From positions 1 to 52,498 of the forward strand of contig NZ_SNZH01000027.1 of assembly GCF_004363655.1 (NCBI RefSeq): a stretch of DNA of 52,498 nt. Reading direction: 5' to 3'. The notes under the pieces are model-generated. The model was not told the origin of the DNA, did not search any database, and saw only the letters and a program-made list of their open reading frames with translations. Within the stretch, counting starts at the first letter, position 1; each line of letters starts with the position of its first letter. Source of the stretch: Tahibacter aquaticus. GTDB taxonomy: Bacteria; Pseudomonadota; Gammaproteobacteria; Xanthomonadales; Rhodanobacteraceae. A program made the translations under genes and the position numbers. Positions 27,308-36,742 of the stretch are shown here, in pieces.

Positions 27308-29737
27308 TCAGCGCACGCTGATCGCCACGCTGACCATTTCGCCCGTGTTGGTACGCAATACCAGGTAGGGATTGCCGGCGCTCTTGGTCAGCGCTTCGGA
27401 AGCAACCAGATTGAGCTTGCTGTTGCTTTCCAGCTGGAATACCAGTTCCTTTCCGCCAAATTCCACTTTGGTAATTCGGTCGAGATTTTTTCCCGACAGT
27501 GCAACGACACCGAGATAGTTGACGGCGAGCGGCGCGGTCTTGGCGTCGTCGATGCTGACCTTGCTGTCGGCCGGCGAGGACAGGGACGGCATGTCGACGG
27601 TAAGCCCCGATACACCCGGGCCGCTGACGATGACCGTGCGCACATCGGCCAACGCGGTTGCCGGCACGTCGAACAGAAGGAGAGCGCCATTGGCGATGAA
27701 ATCGGTCGCCGCATAGCCCGTGCCGACACGCATTTTCCAGCCGGCTTTGCTGCTCGCTCCGCTGCCTCCCAGGGCAAGCCGCACCGTGGCGCCGCCCGCA
27801 AGCACGGCAAAACTGGCGCTCTGGCGCCGATAGGACAGGCGGCTGTCGCTCCACTGTGCCGGCATGAACGGAATGCGCACGCCGATGCTTACGTCACCGT
27901 CCAGCCATTCGCCGGGAACCAGCGCCTCGACCTGCAGGCAGCTCGTCGGCTTTATCGACGCGCGCCCGTCAGCAGCGAAGACACGCACGCTGCAACCCAC
28001 AACATTCAGATCGTAGGACTGATCGAGGACATGCTCGCCCACCGTCAACAGCAGGCGCGATCCTTTCGGTGCCGCCAGCAAGGGACTGCCATCGCGGTTG
28101 CCCAGGACTACGCGCAAAGGCACCGACTGCAGATACCGGTCCAGCGGAAAACCCAGTTCCTGAATACCGATGCCGCTGCCCGACGCCGCCATCATCGCCT
28201 TTTGCGACAAGGCCTCGCCGCCATCGTAGCGGCCACTGACATAGGCCTGGCCGAAGGCCAGATCCTTCAGTTCGCCGCGGATCTCCATGGCGATTTCCGA
28301 CTTGATCTGCAGACCGCTGGCAGCATCGGCGTATACCCGATTGCCGAGCATCACCTGCGTGCCGGGAAAGAAATTCTTGCCGCGAATCGAGGCGACGTAG
28401 CGGTTTGCGCCGAGGCTGGTCCAGATGACGTTGTCGACCTGCGGTTCCAGCAGGTCGGACACATTGCCCGGCCGCGGTATGTGCAGAGTGCCGCTGCCCA
28501 GCGGAGCGGTTGCCACTTCCTTGTCGACGTAGGTGGCGGTGGTAAAGCGCTTCGCGTCGTATCGGCGCCAGTAGCTACGCGCCGAAATTGCCAGCGCCTC
28601 GGCGCCACAGCTGTCGCTGGCCGCATTGGTCACGGAAACCACGGCAAGCATCTGGCGCATGCCGGGCGCAATCGAACGCCGCCCCAGCACCGGCTTGAAC
28701 GCCCAGCCGAAGCGGAGTTCGTCTTTCTTGTTCGACGGAAACTGCAAGGCCATCGTGTCGATGTCGCGATACACGTACAGGTTCTGGCTTTCGCTGGAAT
28801 GCGCCAGCCCCAGGGTCAGCACGCTCATCACGGCGGAGCCGCCAAACGCGTTCGCTTTCTTGCTGAGGGCCATCGCGTTGTAGGTCTTCTCCAGCGGCAT
28901 CATCGACACGAGCGAGACATGCGGATTCTCTACCTGGCAGGGTTTTCCGTTGTCCGAGAGCGGATTCAGCGCGATTTCCACATAGGCCGCACGATCGTGC
29001 ATGCCGCCGGGTGGATCGATGGAAACCGGTACGGCGAGCACGGCCTGGCTGCGCGCGACACCGCCGTCGATGCGATCGCTGACAGCCCGCTCCAGCACCA
29101 TGCGCAAGTTGTAGATCTGGTAGGCCAGATTGACCTGGTTGGCCAGTGTGTCTTCGGCGCCGAGGCCTACGCCGGGGGTAAAGGCCGGCAGAGCAGGCGC
29201 AGCGGCCGCCGAGTCCGGCCGCTCGGGCGGCGCTGGTTTGAGCTCGGTCGTCGTTGTCGTGCGTTCGGTAACTGCCAGCTGGCCTTCCTGCGCGGCCTCG
29301 GTCGTGTTTACTGCCGGCTGGATCGGCGATGTCAGCTGCAGCGTCGTACTGGTCGATTTGCTCGACGCACTCTGGATCCGGTCCAGGCCCGCGACGACGT
29401 TGCCTGCATTGATCGCATTGATCGAGGCCAGGCGGCTTTCCAGCTCGGCCAGCATGATGCTCAGCGAACGGTCGTCGTAGACCTTGGCCTCGCCGACGCG
29501 GATGCCGTTGTCTTCCGGCGCCTCGTTGTCTTTCTTGTTTTTCCGCGCCTCTTTGTCGTTCTGCACCCCGCTGTCTTTCGAAGCGGTGTCCGTTTTACCG
29601 GCCGACCCGGTGGTCTCGACAGCGGCAGGCACAGCACGCGCAGTCGCGTCAGCATCAGCGGCAGCGGCAGCGGCAGCGGCAGGCAAACCCAGCCCGCCGG
29701 CCAGCAAAACCACTAGAAATACCGCGAAGATTTTCAT
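27308..29737 (-). CDS. Large secreted hypothetical protein with C-terminal Ig/IPT-like regions
   Basis: The product has 809 residues. A signal peptide (KIFAVFLVVLLAGGLGLPA) is followed by an Ala- and Asp-rich segment, a highly charged stretch (DKEARKNKKDNEAPEDNG) and a helix that may form a coiled coil (LSIMLAELESRLASINAINA). The central part (about 200-480) is a globular region including VSIDPPGGMHDRAAYVEIAL and AFGGSAVMSVLTLGLAHSS. From about 430 the chain is beta-rich, with repeated units such as NVIWTSLGANRYVASIRGKN, FFPGTQVMLGNRVY, VVALSGKNLDRITKVEFGGK, which look like IPT/TIG immunoglobulin-like folds. No enzyme motif is visible. Family unknown. It is next to an aspartic protease gene on the same strand, 90 bases away. 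Confidence 0.82.
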   Translation of the reverse strand: MKIFAVFLVVLLAGGLGLPAAAAAAAADADATARAVPAAVETTGSAGKTDTASKDSGVQNDKEARKNKKDNEAPEDNGIRVGEAKVYDDRSLSIMLAELESRLASINAINAGNVVAGLDRIQSASSKSTSTTLQLTSPIQPAVNTTEAAQEGQLAVTERTTTTTELKPAPPERPDSAAAAPALPAFTPGVGLGAEDTLANQVNLAYQIYNLRMVLERAVSDRIDGGVARSQAVLAVPVSIDPPGGMHDRAAYVEIALNPLSDNGKPCQVENPHVSLVSMMPLEKTYNAMALSKKANAFGGSAVMSVLTLGLAHSSESQNLYVYRDIDTMALQFPSNKKDELRFGWAFKPVLGRRSIAPGMRQMLAVVSVTNAASDSCGAEALAISARSYWRRYDAKRFTTATYVDKEVATAPLGSGTLHIPRPGNVSDLLEPQVDNVIWTSLGANRYVASIRGKNFFPGTQVMLGNRVYADAASGLQIKSEIAMEIRGELKDLAFGQAYVSGRYDGGEALSQKAMMAASGSGIGIQELGFPLDRYLQSVPLRVVLGNRDGSPLLAAPKGSRLLLTVGEHVLDQSYDLNVVGCSVRVFAADGRASIKPTSCLQVEALVPGEWLDGDVSIGVRIPFMPAQWSDSRLSYRRQSASFAVLAGGATVRLALGGSGASSKAGWKMRVGTGYAATDFIANGALLLFDVPATALADVRTVIVSGPGVSGLTVDMPSLSSPADSKVSIDDAKTAPLAVNYLGVVALSGKNLDRITKVEFGGKELVFQLESNSKLNLVASEALTKSAGNPYLVLRTNTGEMVSVAISVR

Positions 29738-29826
29738 GAGACGCCCCCTGCACCGACACGCTCATCGCGCGATACCGATACAAGTTGCGTCGCGGTGCGG
29801 AATCTCCCAGGCAGGCCGCCACGGCG

Positions 29827-31695
29827 TCAGTGCTTGGCCCGCTCGGCGTGCGCGGGTATCAGGTCGCGCAGTGTCATGGCCGATTCGCGGGTCTTGCCAT
29901 CGCGCTGGTAGACAACCGGGACGGGGGTTTGCAGCGCAGCGTCGGACAGCAGATCGCGCCACTGGCTCAGCGAGCGCGCCGCCACAGGCTCGCCGCCGAT
30001 ACGCAGGATGCGGTCGTCGCGCTGCAGGCCGGCCTGCGCCGCGGGGCTGCCGGCCAGCACGTCATAGACCTTGAGCACATCGGCATCGCGCAGCAGGGCC
30101 AGGCCGCTGCGGTCGCTGCGGAACGGCTTCGCGTAGTTGGCGTTCGGCGCGAGGTAGACGGTCTTGTTGGCGTAGTCGAAGGCAACCGTAAAGCGGCCAA
30201 GCACGCGGCCGCCGATATTCGCGTCGACGTCGGCATTGGCGAAAGCGCCCTTGTCGCCGGTGTACAGGCTGGCCGCGACGTCGGGCAGCACGAAGCCGCC
30301 GATGGCGAGCTGGCCCAGGCGCACCGGCCAGGCACGCATCGGTCCGCCCACGCCCCAGCCCGACAATGCTTCGTACCTGGCGTTGTAGCGCTGCTTCAGG
30401 CCATGCCGGGCGACGAACGGCGAATGCAGGTCGATGGCCGAACCGGAACCGGTGTCGATGCTGATACGTGCCGGCACACCGTCGATCTCGCCCTGGATGA
30501 TGGGGATGCGCTCGGCCAGGGTGAACGGCACGGCGCGGGCATTGGCCGGCTTGACGAATTTCTCCGGCGTGCTGAGCACCAGCTGCTGCGCCGCGTAGTC
30601 GATGGTGACGCCGAAGCGCTGGAACAGTTCGTAGCCGATGACGCCGTCGAAATCTTCGCCTTCCATCGCCGCGACCTGGCCGAAGTCGATCACGTAGAAC
30701 AGCGGCTGCTCGAACAGCACGCCGCCCAGGCGCAGCGACGTGGCCTTGGCCAGCTTCACCTCGGCACTTTTCTCGCCGGCACCGCGCGCGACAAGCTCGC
30801 CCTCGGCCTGCAATCCCAGTTTCTGCAGCGCCGCCGGCAGCAGGATATTCACACCGCCGGTATCGACCAGCATCTGCAGCGGCTTGCCGTCGACCTCCAC
30901 CTTGATATGGATATGGTCGCGCACGAGACGGAACGGAATGCGCGTGACACCGGTTGCATCGACGATATGCGCACCACCTTCGTGCCGCGGCACGGCAAAA
31001 TCCGCGTCCGCCAGCGCTGCACCGGCACTGAAACTGGCATAGGCAATTTCAACGCGGTTGGCCGCCTCGTCGCCGCGGTCGACCACGACGCGAAACGGCA
31101 GGCGCAGGCCGGCCACTTCGCGCCAGTCCGACAGCCGCGTCACTACGGGTTCGCGCGTGTCCAGGCCGGTGACGGTACGCTCCAGCAGCTGGCTGTCGCG
31201 GCCGAACCACAGCTCTACCGGTTCGCCGCCGGCCGGCGTGGCGCGGATCACCTGGTAATGCCGGCCCGCCTCTTCGCGCGCCTGCGCCGGCTGCCACTGC
31301 GCCGCACCGCGCTGGGCGAACCAGTAGCCGCGCTGGCTCAGCCAGGCCGCTGTACGCGCTTCTCGCAAGGCTTCTGCCGCGTCCTGCACGCCCACTTCGC
31401 CGCCCGGATTGAGCGTCCATGAAACTTTTCCATCGTATCCATTCGCGCCCTGGTAGAGCCCCAGCTTGTAGCGCGCCACACTGCGGCCTGTGGCGAGGTC
31501 TTCCCGTGTTTCCACGCTGCCGTCGAGGCCGGCAGCCTTCATCTGGCCCTGGCCAGTCAGGGAAAACACCGTATCCCAGGCAGCCCCTCCGCTGGCAGTC
31601 TTGGCTTGTGCCAGCAGCGTGGCAGTATCGTCCGCTGCCAGGGACGCAGAACCCGACAACAGCAGGAGCAGCAGCAACAGCAGGCGCAGCAACAT
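29827..31695 (-). CDS. Exported retropepsin-like aspartic protease with PDZ domain
   Basis: The product has 622 residues. The signal peptide is a leucine run (MLLRLLLLLLLLLSGSASLA). An outer-membrane-lipoprotein-like beta region (about 20-240) is followed by two retropepsin-like repeats, each with a catalytic D-T-G: LQMLVDTGGVNILLP and ARISIDTGSGSAIDL. Both have the hydrophobic-hydrophobic-D-T-G core, so the pair may build one active site. A PDZ domain at the C-terminus has VYDVLAGSPAAQAGLQRDDR and ILRIGGEPV. It is probably periplasmic. It is divergent from a winged-helix regulator, with an operator-like palindrome between them. Confidence 0.88.
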   Translation of the reverse strand: MLLRLLLLLLLLLSGSASLAADDTATLLAQAKTASGGAAWDTVFSLTGQGQMKAAGLDGSVETREDLATGRSVARYKLGLYQGANGYDGKVSWTLNPGGEVGVQDAAEALREARTAAWLSQRGYWFAQRGAAQWQPAQAREEAGRHYQVIRATPAGGEPVELWFGRDSQLLERTVTGLDTREPVVTRLSDWREVAGLRLPFRVVVDRGDEAANRVEIAYASFSAGAALADADFAVPRHEGGAHIVDATGVTRIPFRLVRDHIHIKVEVDGKPLQMLVDTGGVNILLPAALQKLGLQAEGELVARGAGEKSAEVKLAKATSLRLGGVLFEQPLFYVIDFGQVAAMEGEDFDGVIGYELFQRFGVTIDYAAQQLVLSTPEKFVKPANARAVPFTLAERIPIIQGEIDGVPARISIDTGSGSAIDLHSPFVARHGLKQRYNARYEALSGWGVGGPMRAWPVRLGQLAIGGFVLPDVAASLYTGDKGAFANADVDANIGGRVLGRFTVAFDYANKTVYLAPNANYAKPFRSDRSGLALLRDADVLKVYDVLAGSPAAQAGLQRDDRILRIGGEPVAARSLSQWRDLLSDAALQTPVPVVYQRDGKTRESAMTLRDLIPAHAERAKH

Positions 31696-31752
31696 GAGCG
31701 TTCTCCGGTGACGCCGGCGCGGCCTGCAGCAGCCACGCCGTACGATTCGTTG

Positions 31753-31776
31753 TTGAATTTTTGAGTAAAATTTCAA
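31753..31776. promoter_or_regulatory. Operator-like palindrome in a divergent promoter region
   Basis: TTGAATTTTT (31753-31762), GAGT, AAAATTTCAA (31767-31776): 10-bp arms with one mismatch in an AT-rich patch inside a GC-rich neighbourhood. It is 58 bases upstream of the aspartic protease start (minus) and 18 bases upstream of the winged-helix regulator start (plus). Size and place fit a binding site for that regulator. Confidence 0.55.
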
Positions 31777-31793
31777 TACAGGCAACCCAACCG

Positions 31794-32420
31794 ATGGCAC
31801 AGTCACGCAAATCCGACGGCGGCTCGCGCAAACCCTCCAACCGCCCGGTGGAAAAGCCGCGCGAAATCGCCCTGCTTGCCGCACCGGCGCGGCAAGAGCT
31901 GATCGATACCCTGGAAGCACTCGGCGGGGAAGCCTCGGTGGCAACGCTCGCGGCGCAGCTTGGGCGTCCCGCCGACGGCCTGTACTACCACCTGCGCCTG
32001 CTGCTGCGCGGCGGCCTGCTCGACGAACTGCCGGACGAAGGCGACGGCCGCCGCTATCGCACCAAGGCCGAACAGGGCGCGCGCCTGCAGCTGCGCTACC
32101 GCGGCGGCCGCAACGCCGGCGCCGCGGCAATGGAAAAGGTCGGCGCCAGCATGCTGCGCATTGCCTCGCGCGACTTCGCCTCGGCCCTGCGCGAAGGCGG
32201 TGTCGTCACCGACGGTGCCGAACGCGAAATCTGCGCCTCGCGCACCAAAGGCTGGGTGGACAGCAAAGACCTGGCCGAGATCAACCGCCTGCTCGGGCGC
32301 GCTTTGCAACTTCTGCACAAACCACGCAGCGTAGCGCGGGACAAGCTGATCGCCGTGACGGTGGTCATGGCGCCGTTGCCAGTGAAGCCGAGCCGGCGCG
32401 GACAGGACGACGATCAGTAA
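31794..32420 (+). CDS. Winged-helix (ArsR-like) transcription regulator
   Basis: The product has 208 residues from the ATG at 31794; an in-frame TTG at 31761 lies inside the palindrome and is less likely. The N-terminal 30 residues are basic and disordered. The winged helix is at about 35-100: LAAPARQELIDTLEALGGEA, VATLAAQLGRPADGLYYHLR, and LLRGGLLDEL, with a RRYRTK wing. The C-terminal part is a helical bundle (ASMLRIASRDFASALREGGV), perhaps for dimerisation. No metal-binding cysteines of classical ArsR are present. It probably controls itself and the divergent protease gene. Confidence 0.85.
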   Translation: MAQSRKSDGGSRKPSNRPVEKPREIALLAAPARQELIDTLEALGGEASVATLAAQLGRPADGLYYHLRLLLRGGLLDELPDEGDGRRYRTKAEQGARLQLRYRGGRNAGAAAMEKVGASMLRIASRDFASALREGGVVTDGAEREICASRTKGWVDSKDLAEINRLLGRALQLLHKPRSVARDKLIAVTVVMAPLPVKPSRRGQDDDQ

Positions 32421-32552
32421 AGCGGGGCACGAGTGGCTTGCACTCGCCTGCCTCGACACCCCCAAGCCTTGCGCTGCGGGAATCTGGCCAGGGCCTGACT
32501 CAGGCAGCCTGCGCCAGCGGGGCGGAGCCGGCGCCTGCCGGGGTTGGCACGC

Positions 32553-32987
32553 CTACAGCACGCGCGCGTAGCGGCGCCCGGTCAATTCGTAGCCCAAGGT
32601 TTCGTAGAACGCATGGGCACCGGCGCGGTGCACGGCGGTACTGACCACCAGGCGTTGCGCGCCGCAATCGCGCGCCCATTCCTCGGCCGCCTGCACCAGC
32701 CGCTTGCCGGCGCCGCTGCCGCGCGCCTGAGCCGATACCACCAGCAGGGTCAGTTGCACCGAAGGCTGGTCGCGATTGAGGCTGGCGTGGGAGTGCACCG
32801 TGGCCAGGCCGCAGACATTGCCGGCGCGCGAGGCCACGTAAGTCACCGCACAGGCCGTGCGCTGCAGCCCGACCAGGCGGGCGGCGGCCTGTTCGACACT
32901 GGCCGGGTAGCCCAGCTCGCCCAGCAGCACGGCCACGGCCGCGGCGTCGTCGATACGGGCAATGCGGATTTCGGTAGCCGGATTCAT
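32553..32987 (-). CDS. GNAT-family N-acetyltransferase
   Basis: The product has 144 residues. The fold shows AAAVAVLLGELGYPASVEQA, the acetyl-CoA loop VVSAQARGSGAGKRLVQAAE (R/Q-x-x-G-x-G/A) and the C-terminal AHAFYETLGYELTGRRYARV. The substrate cannot be told. It is divergent from the TraB/GumN gene over about 140 bases with no visible operator. Confidence 0.88.
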   Translation of the reverse strand: MNPATEIRIARIDDAAAVAVLLGELGYPASVEQAAARLVGLQRTACAVTYVASRAGNVCGLATVHSHASLNRDQPSVQLTLLVVSAQARGSGAGKRLVQAAEEWARDCGAQRLVVSTAVHRAGAHAFYETLGYELTGRRYARVL

Positions 32988-33128
32988 TCGCGCCGCTCCA
33001 GAAGGGCCGCCATGATGCCGCAGCCGATGCCGGCCCCGGTATGCCGCCGGACGAACGCGGTTCATACGGACACGACTAGGCTGCGTCGCCTCGTAGCACC
33101 CATTCCTTTCCCCAGCCCCGGTAGCCTT

Positions 33129-34130
33129 ATGCGCCTGTCCCTGCTTGCCTGTCTGCTGACCGCCCTGCTCGTCCGCCCGGCACTGGCCGCCCCCCCGCCC
33201 GCCCCGGACAGCAGCACCGCGCTGCTGGAAACCGTCGTCGTCAGCGGCGAACAGCCCGGCCCCGGTTTGTGGAAAGTTTCCAAAGGCGAGCATGTTCTTT
33301 GGATACTCGGCACCTTGACACCCCTGCCGAAGAAGGTCAGCTGGGTTTCGCGCGAGGTGGAAGGCGTGGTTGCCCAGGCGCAGCAAGTGCTGCTGCCGCC
33401 GCAGGCGACGGTCAAGGTCGACGGAGGCATGTTCACCGGACTGTTCCTGCTGCCCAGCCTGCTCAAGGCGCGCAACAACCCGGACAAGCAGACCCTGGCC
33501 GACGTGCTGCCGGCCGAGCTGTACGCACGCTGGCAGCCGCTAAAGAAAAAATACCTGGGCAGCAGCAATGCCGTGGAAAAACGCCGGCCGATTTTCGCCG
33601 CGCACGATCTGTACGAGAAGGCGATCGAACGCGCCGGCCTGCGCCGCAACGGCAAGGTGGCCGAGGTGGTGGAAAAGCTGGCGAAGAAGCACGAGGTCGA
33701 ACGGGTACAGCCGCTGATCGCGATCAAGCTGGCCGAACCCAAGGATGCCCTGCGCGCTTTCGCCAAATCCAACCTCGACGACATCGACTGCCTGCGCAAG
33801 ACCGTAGACCGCCTGGAAAGCGATCTGCCGGCAATGCAGGCCCGCGCCAATGCCTGGGCCGTCGGCGACATCGAGGCACTGCGCGCGCTGCCCTACGTCG
33901 ACCAGCAACAGGCCTGCCAGGAAGCCCTGCTGCGCAACAGCACGGTACAGGAACGCGGCATGGGCGACCTGCGCGAACGCGTCGCGGCCGAGTGGCTGAA
34001 GGCAGCGGAAGCGGCCCTGCAGAAGAACGCGGTGACCCTGGCGGTACTGCCGATAGGGCAGATTCTGGATGACGACGGCTATGTCGCTACCTTGCGCAGT
34101 CGCGGGTATGCGGTGGAAGCGCCGTTGTGA
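33129..34130 (+). CDS. TraB/GumN-family protein, exported
   Basis: The product has 333 residues. The signal peptide is MRLSLLACLLTALLVRPALA. The family start is LWKVSKGEHVLWILGTLTPL followed by PKKVSWVSREVE; a GxH-type histidine of classic TraB proteins is replaced here by LTPLP, so the usual glycine-S-x-H metal site is not evident. The middle has YLGSSNAVEKRRPIFAAHDL and AIERAGLRRNGKVAEVV, and the end has LPIGQILDDDGYVATLRSRG, matching the ERNxxMA/...LLxxxGY layout of the superfamily. TraB-like proteins are putative metalloproteases. Function unknown. Confidence 0.85.
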   Translation: MRLSLLACLLTALLVRPALAAPPPAPDSSTALLETVVVSGEQPGPGLWKVSKGEHVLWILGTLTPLPKKVSWVSREVEGVVAQAQQVLLPPQATVKVDGGMFTGLFLLPSLLKARNNPDKQTLADVLPAELYARWQPLKKKYLGSSNAVEKRRPIFAAHDLYEKAIERAGLRRNGKVAEVVEKLAKKHEVERVQPLIAIKLAEPKDALRAFAKSNLDDIDCLRKTVDRLESDLPAMQARANAWAVGDIEALRALPYVDQQQACQEALLRNSTVQERGMGDLRERVAAEWLKAAEAALQKNAVTLAVLPIGQILDDDGYVATLRSRGYAVEAPL

Positions 34131-34291
34131 GTGCGGCGTCAGTGCGCGTTTGACGCCTGGCGCTGTCTCCTCCTCACTTGCACGAGGAGGAAGACGACGC
34201 ACGGAGCCACCGACGCTGCCGCCTCCGGACACCAACGGGCCGGAGACGACCAGGGCCACGCCGCACTTTCATGGCCGCGCTCGTCCAACGT

Positions 34292-35083
34292 CTACGCAAA
34301 CACCACCATCGTCTGCCGGCTCAAGGCCACCACGCGTCCGTCCGGCGCGCTGATCGTGGTGGACTGGCTGGTATAGCCGTCGCGCGCGGCGACCATTTCC
34401 GCGTCGACTTGCCAGCCGGTCAGTGGCTGGTCGGCGTAGCTGTCCACCAGCAGCTCCAGCATCCAGGTCAGCGAACTGCCCGGCGATACGCCGTCCATCC
34501 ACGACAACGCCACGGGCGGCACGAAATCGGCCAGGGCCAGCAGGTGCGATTCGCTCATGCCACCGTCGTCGCGCAGGCCGACCTTGAAAACGTTGCGCGT
34601 GACCGGCGTGTTGGTGAACGGCAGGGCGCCAGCGCTCAGCTCTACCTTGAAATGCTGCATGAAGTTCGGCGTGACCCCGGGCATGAACGGCAGTGGCGTG
34701 GGCGGCGGCCCGGGAATCGCGGCCACCGACTCGACGCTGCGTTGTACGCGCGACTCGCGTGCACTGCCGAACACGCCGATGACCAGGGCCAGCAATCCGC
34801 CGTCCTCGTCTTCCAGCCGCGCCTGCACATGCACGGCACTCTTGCCGCTGCGCAGCAGCTGCGCCGCGGCGCGCACGGTGCCGCCGGGAATCGGTGCAAT
34901 GAAGGTCATCTGCAAAGTGCGCAAGGGCAGCTCGGCCGCGACGCAGCTGCGCATCGCCGCCAGCGCAATCGCCGCCTGCAGGCCGCCGAAAACGCTACGC
35001 CCCTGCAGCCAGTCATCACCGACCTGCAGCGACAGACGCCCTTCGTCGCGCACGGCACTGCGCATCAGTTCGGACAATTTCAT
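34292..35083 (-). CDS. Thioesterase-family (double hotdog) protein
   Basis: The product has 263 residues from the ATG at 35083, preceded by GAGAGG. Two hotdog units are visible: RSVFGGLQAAIALAAM, MTFIAPIPGGTVRAAAQLLR, SAVHVQARLEDEDGGLLALV in the first half, and the second with PPVALSWMDGVSPGSSLTWM and LELLVDSY. This is the acyl-CoA thioesterase II/4HBT_3 layout. It is a cytoplasmic enzyme that probably hydrolyses a medium- or long-chain acyl-CoA. It is divergent from the beta-helix protein gene. Confidence 0.88.
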   Translation of the reverse strand: MKLSELMRSAVRDEGRLSLQVGDDWLQGRSVFGGLQAAIALAAMRSCVAAELPLRTLQMTFIAPIPGGTVRAAAQLLRSGKSAVHVQARLEDEDGGLLALVIGVFGSARESRVQRSVESVAAIPGPPPTPLPFMPGVTPNFMQHFKVELSAGALPFTNTPVTRNVFKVGLRDDGGMSESHLLALADFVPPVALSWMDGVSPGSSLTWMLELLVDSYADQPLTGWQVDAEMVAARDGYTSQSTTISAPDGRVVALSRQTMVVFA

Positions 35084-35277
35084 ACAACCCTCTCCAGATT
35101 GGGTAGACGCCAAGCTTAGGCGATGGGCGCGCACACGAACGGTGCAGGATTCGCCAGGCACCGGCCGTCCGGCGGAATCGGCCGCCAGCGCCGTTCGCTT
35201 CGCGCTTCGTCGGCGGTTTCACAGATCGGCACGGCGTTCGCCCGCAGCCTGCGGTCCGCCGAATCCGGAGACAGTCC

Positions 35278-36630
35278 ATGCACCGCCTGCCGTTGCTGCT
35301 ATTGCTGCTGTTGTTGTCTTGCCCCGGCAGCGTCCTGGGCGCCACCTACCTGGTCGGGCCGACGCGGCCGAACACCAGCCTGAACCAGCTGTTCGCGGCG
35401 GTCGATCTGAACGGCGGCGACCTGGTGCTGGTCGACGGCAATGTCACCTATGCCGGCGGGGTCATCGTGCCGGCTGCCGACGGCGGCAGCGCCGGCAATC
35501 CGGTCACCCTTCGCGGCGTGCGCGTCAACGGCAACCGGCCGCGCCTCAATGGCGGCAGCAATACGCTGGAATTCCGCCAATCCAATTACCTCGTGTTCGA
35601 AGGCTTCGAAGTCAGCGGCGGCAGCGCACGCTGCATCCTGCAGGGCGCGCACGAGGTGACCGTGCGCGACAGCGTCATTCACGACTGCGCCGGCCACGGC
35701 ATTCTCGGCACGGACCAGTTTTCCGGCTCGTTCACGCTGGAATACTCCGAGGTCTATGCAGCCGGCGCAGGCACTTCGCAACATGCCCTGTACATGCAGA
35801 GCGACGAAATCGCCTGGCCCGGCTCGGTCTTCCGCATGCGCTACAACTACATCCACGACGGCACCGGCGGCAACCTGCTCAAGTGCCGCCATGAACGTGC
35901 CGAGATCCACTACAACTGGTTCCAGGGCGCCGCCTACCATGAGCTGGAACTGATCGGCCCAGACGAAGAAACCCAGCAGGACGGCTGGAGCCGCGATCTG
36001 GTGCGCGAAGACCAGGACGTGGTCGGCAACGTGATCGTGCATACCAACCCGGCCTTCGGCGCCGTGGTGCGCATCGGCGGCGACGGCAGCGGCGTCAGCA
36101 AGGGCCGCGCGCGCTTCGTCAACAACACCTTCCTGCTCAGCTCGGGCCAGGACACCACGGTGTTCCGCATTTTCCAGGAAATGCAATCGGTAGAAATGCA
36201 CAACAACGTCATCGACGTGACCGGCAGCGGCGTCGCGCGCATCATCCGCGCGGTCGACGGCGAACTGGTCTGGACCGACGGGCGGCAGATCCGCGGCAGC
36301 AACAACTGGATCGAAAGCGGTTCCACCTTCGTCCCCGCCGTTGGCGAGTGGAGCGGCACCGTGAGCGGCAGCAATCCCGGCTTTGCCAACGCCGCGGCAT
36401 TCGACCTGCGGCCGCTACTGGCCAGTCCGCTGCGCAACAGCGGCAACAACGCGCCGGCGAGCAATCCCGCGTTCGTCTTTCCCGGCCCGCTGTATCTGCC
36501 GCTGTTCCAGCCGCAGCGCGCAGCGACCGCGATCGGTGCCGCACAGTCGCGCGCGGCCGATGGGCTGATCGATGTCGGCGCATTCGAATACCTGGGCGAT
36601 GCGCTATTTGCGAACGGGTTCCAGAATTGA
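35278..36630 (+). CDS. Secreted right-handed beta-helix protein
   Basis: The product has 450 residues. The signal peptide is a leucine run ending SCPGSVLG. The body has the spaced short strands of a parallel beta-helix: NYLVFEGFEVSGGSARCILQ, HEVTVRDSVIHDCAGHGILG, RYNYIHDGTGGNLLKCRHER, RFVNNTFLLSSGQDTTVFRI and MHNNVIDVTGSGVARIIRAV. Such proteins often bind or cut polysaccharides, but no catalytic residues can be assigned. It ends LGDALFANGFQN, the FANGF tail. A terminator follows at once. Confidence 0.88.
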   Translation: MHRLPLLLLLLLLSCPGSVLGATYLVGPTRPNTSLNQLFAAVDLNGGDLVLVDGNVTYAGGVIVPAADGGSAGNPVTLRGVRVNGNRPRLNGGSNTLEFRQSNYLVFEGFEVSGGSARCILQGAHEVTVRDSVIHDCAGHGILGTDQFSGSFTLEYSEVYAAGAGTSQHALYMQSDEIAWPGSVFRMRYNYIHDGTGGNLLKCRHERAEIHYNWFQGAAYHELELIGPDEETQQDGWSRDLVREDQDVVGNVIVHTNPAFGAVVRIGGDGSGVSKGRARFVNNTFLLSSGQDTTVFRIFQEMQSVEMHNNVIDVTGSGVARIIRAVDGELVWTDGRQIRGSNNWIESGSTFVPAVGEWSGTVSGSNPGFANAAAFDLRPLLASPLRNSGNNAPASNPAFVFPGPLYLPLFQPQRAATAIGAAQSRAADGLIDVGAFEYLGDALFANGFQN

Positions 36631-36633
36631 TGT

Positions 36634-36655
36634 CTCGGCGGCGCCGAGGTTTTTG
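36634..36655 (+). terminator. Intrinsic terminator of the beta-helix gene
   Basis: CTCGGC, loop GGC, GCCGAG, then GTTTTTG, only 3 bases after the stop codon. The stem is short (6 bp) but all G/C except one pair, with a T5 tract. Confidence 0.75.
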
Positions 36656-36704
36656 CAAAGCCAGGCTTGCAGAAAATACGCGCGGCGCTTTGGCGCCCTC
36701 GCCC

Positions 36705-36736
36705 GCAGCAAAGCCCGGGGGAAAGGGCTTTGCTGC
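36705..36736 (-). terminator. Terminator-like hairpin of the LCAT-like gene
   Basis: GCAGCAAAGCCC (36705-36716), eight-base loop, GGGCTTTGCTGC (36725-36736): a perfect 12-bp stem just beyond the stop codon of the minus-strand hydrolase gene. No long T-run follows. Confidence 0.6.
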
Positions 36737-36742
36737 AATGCC

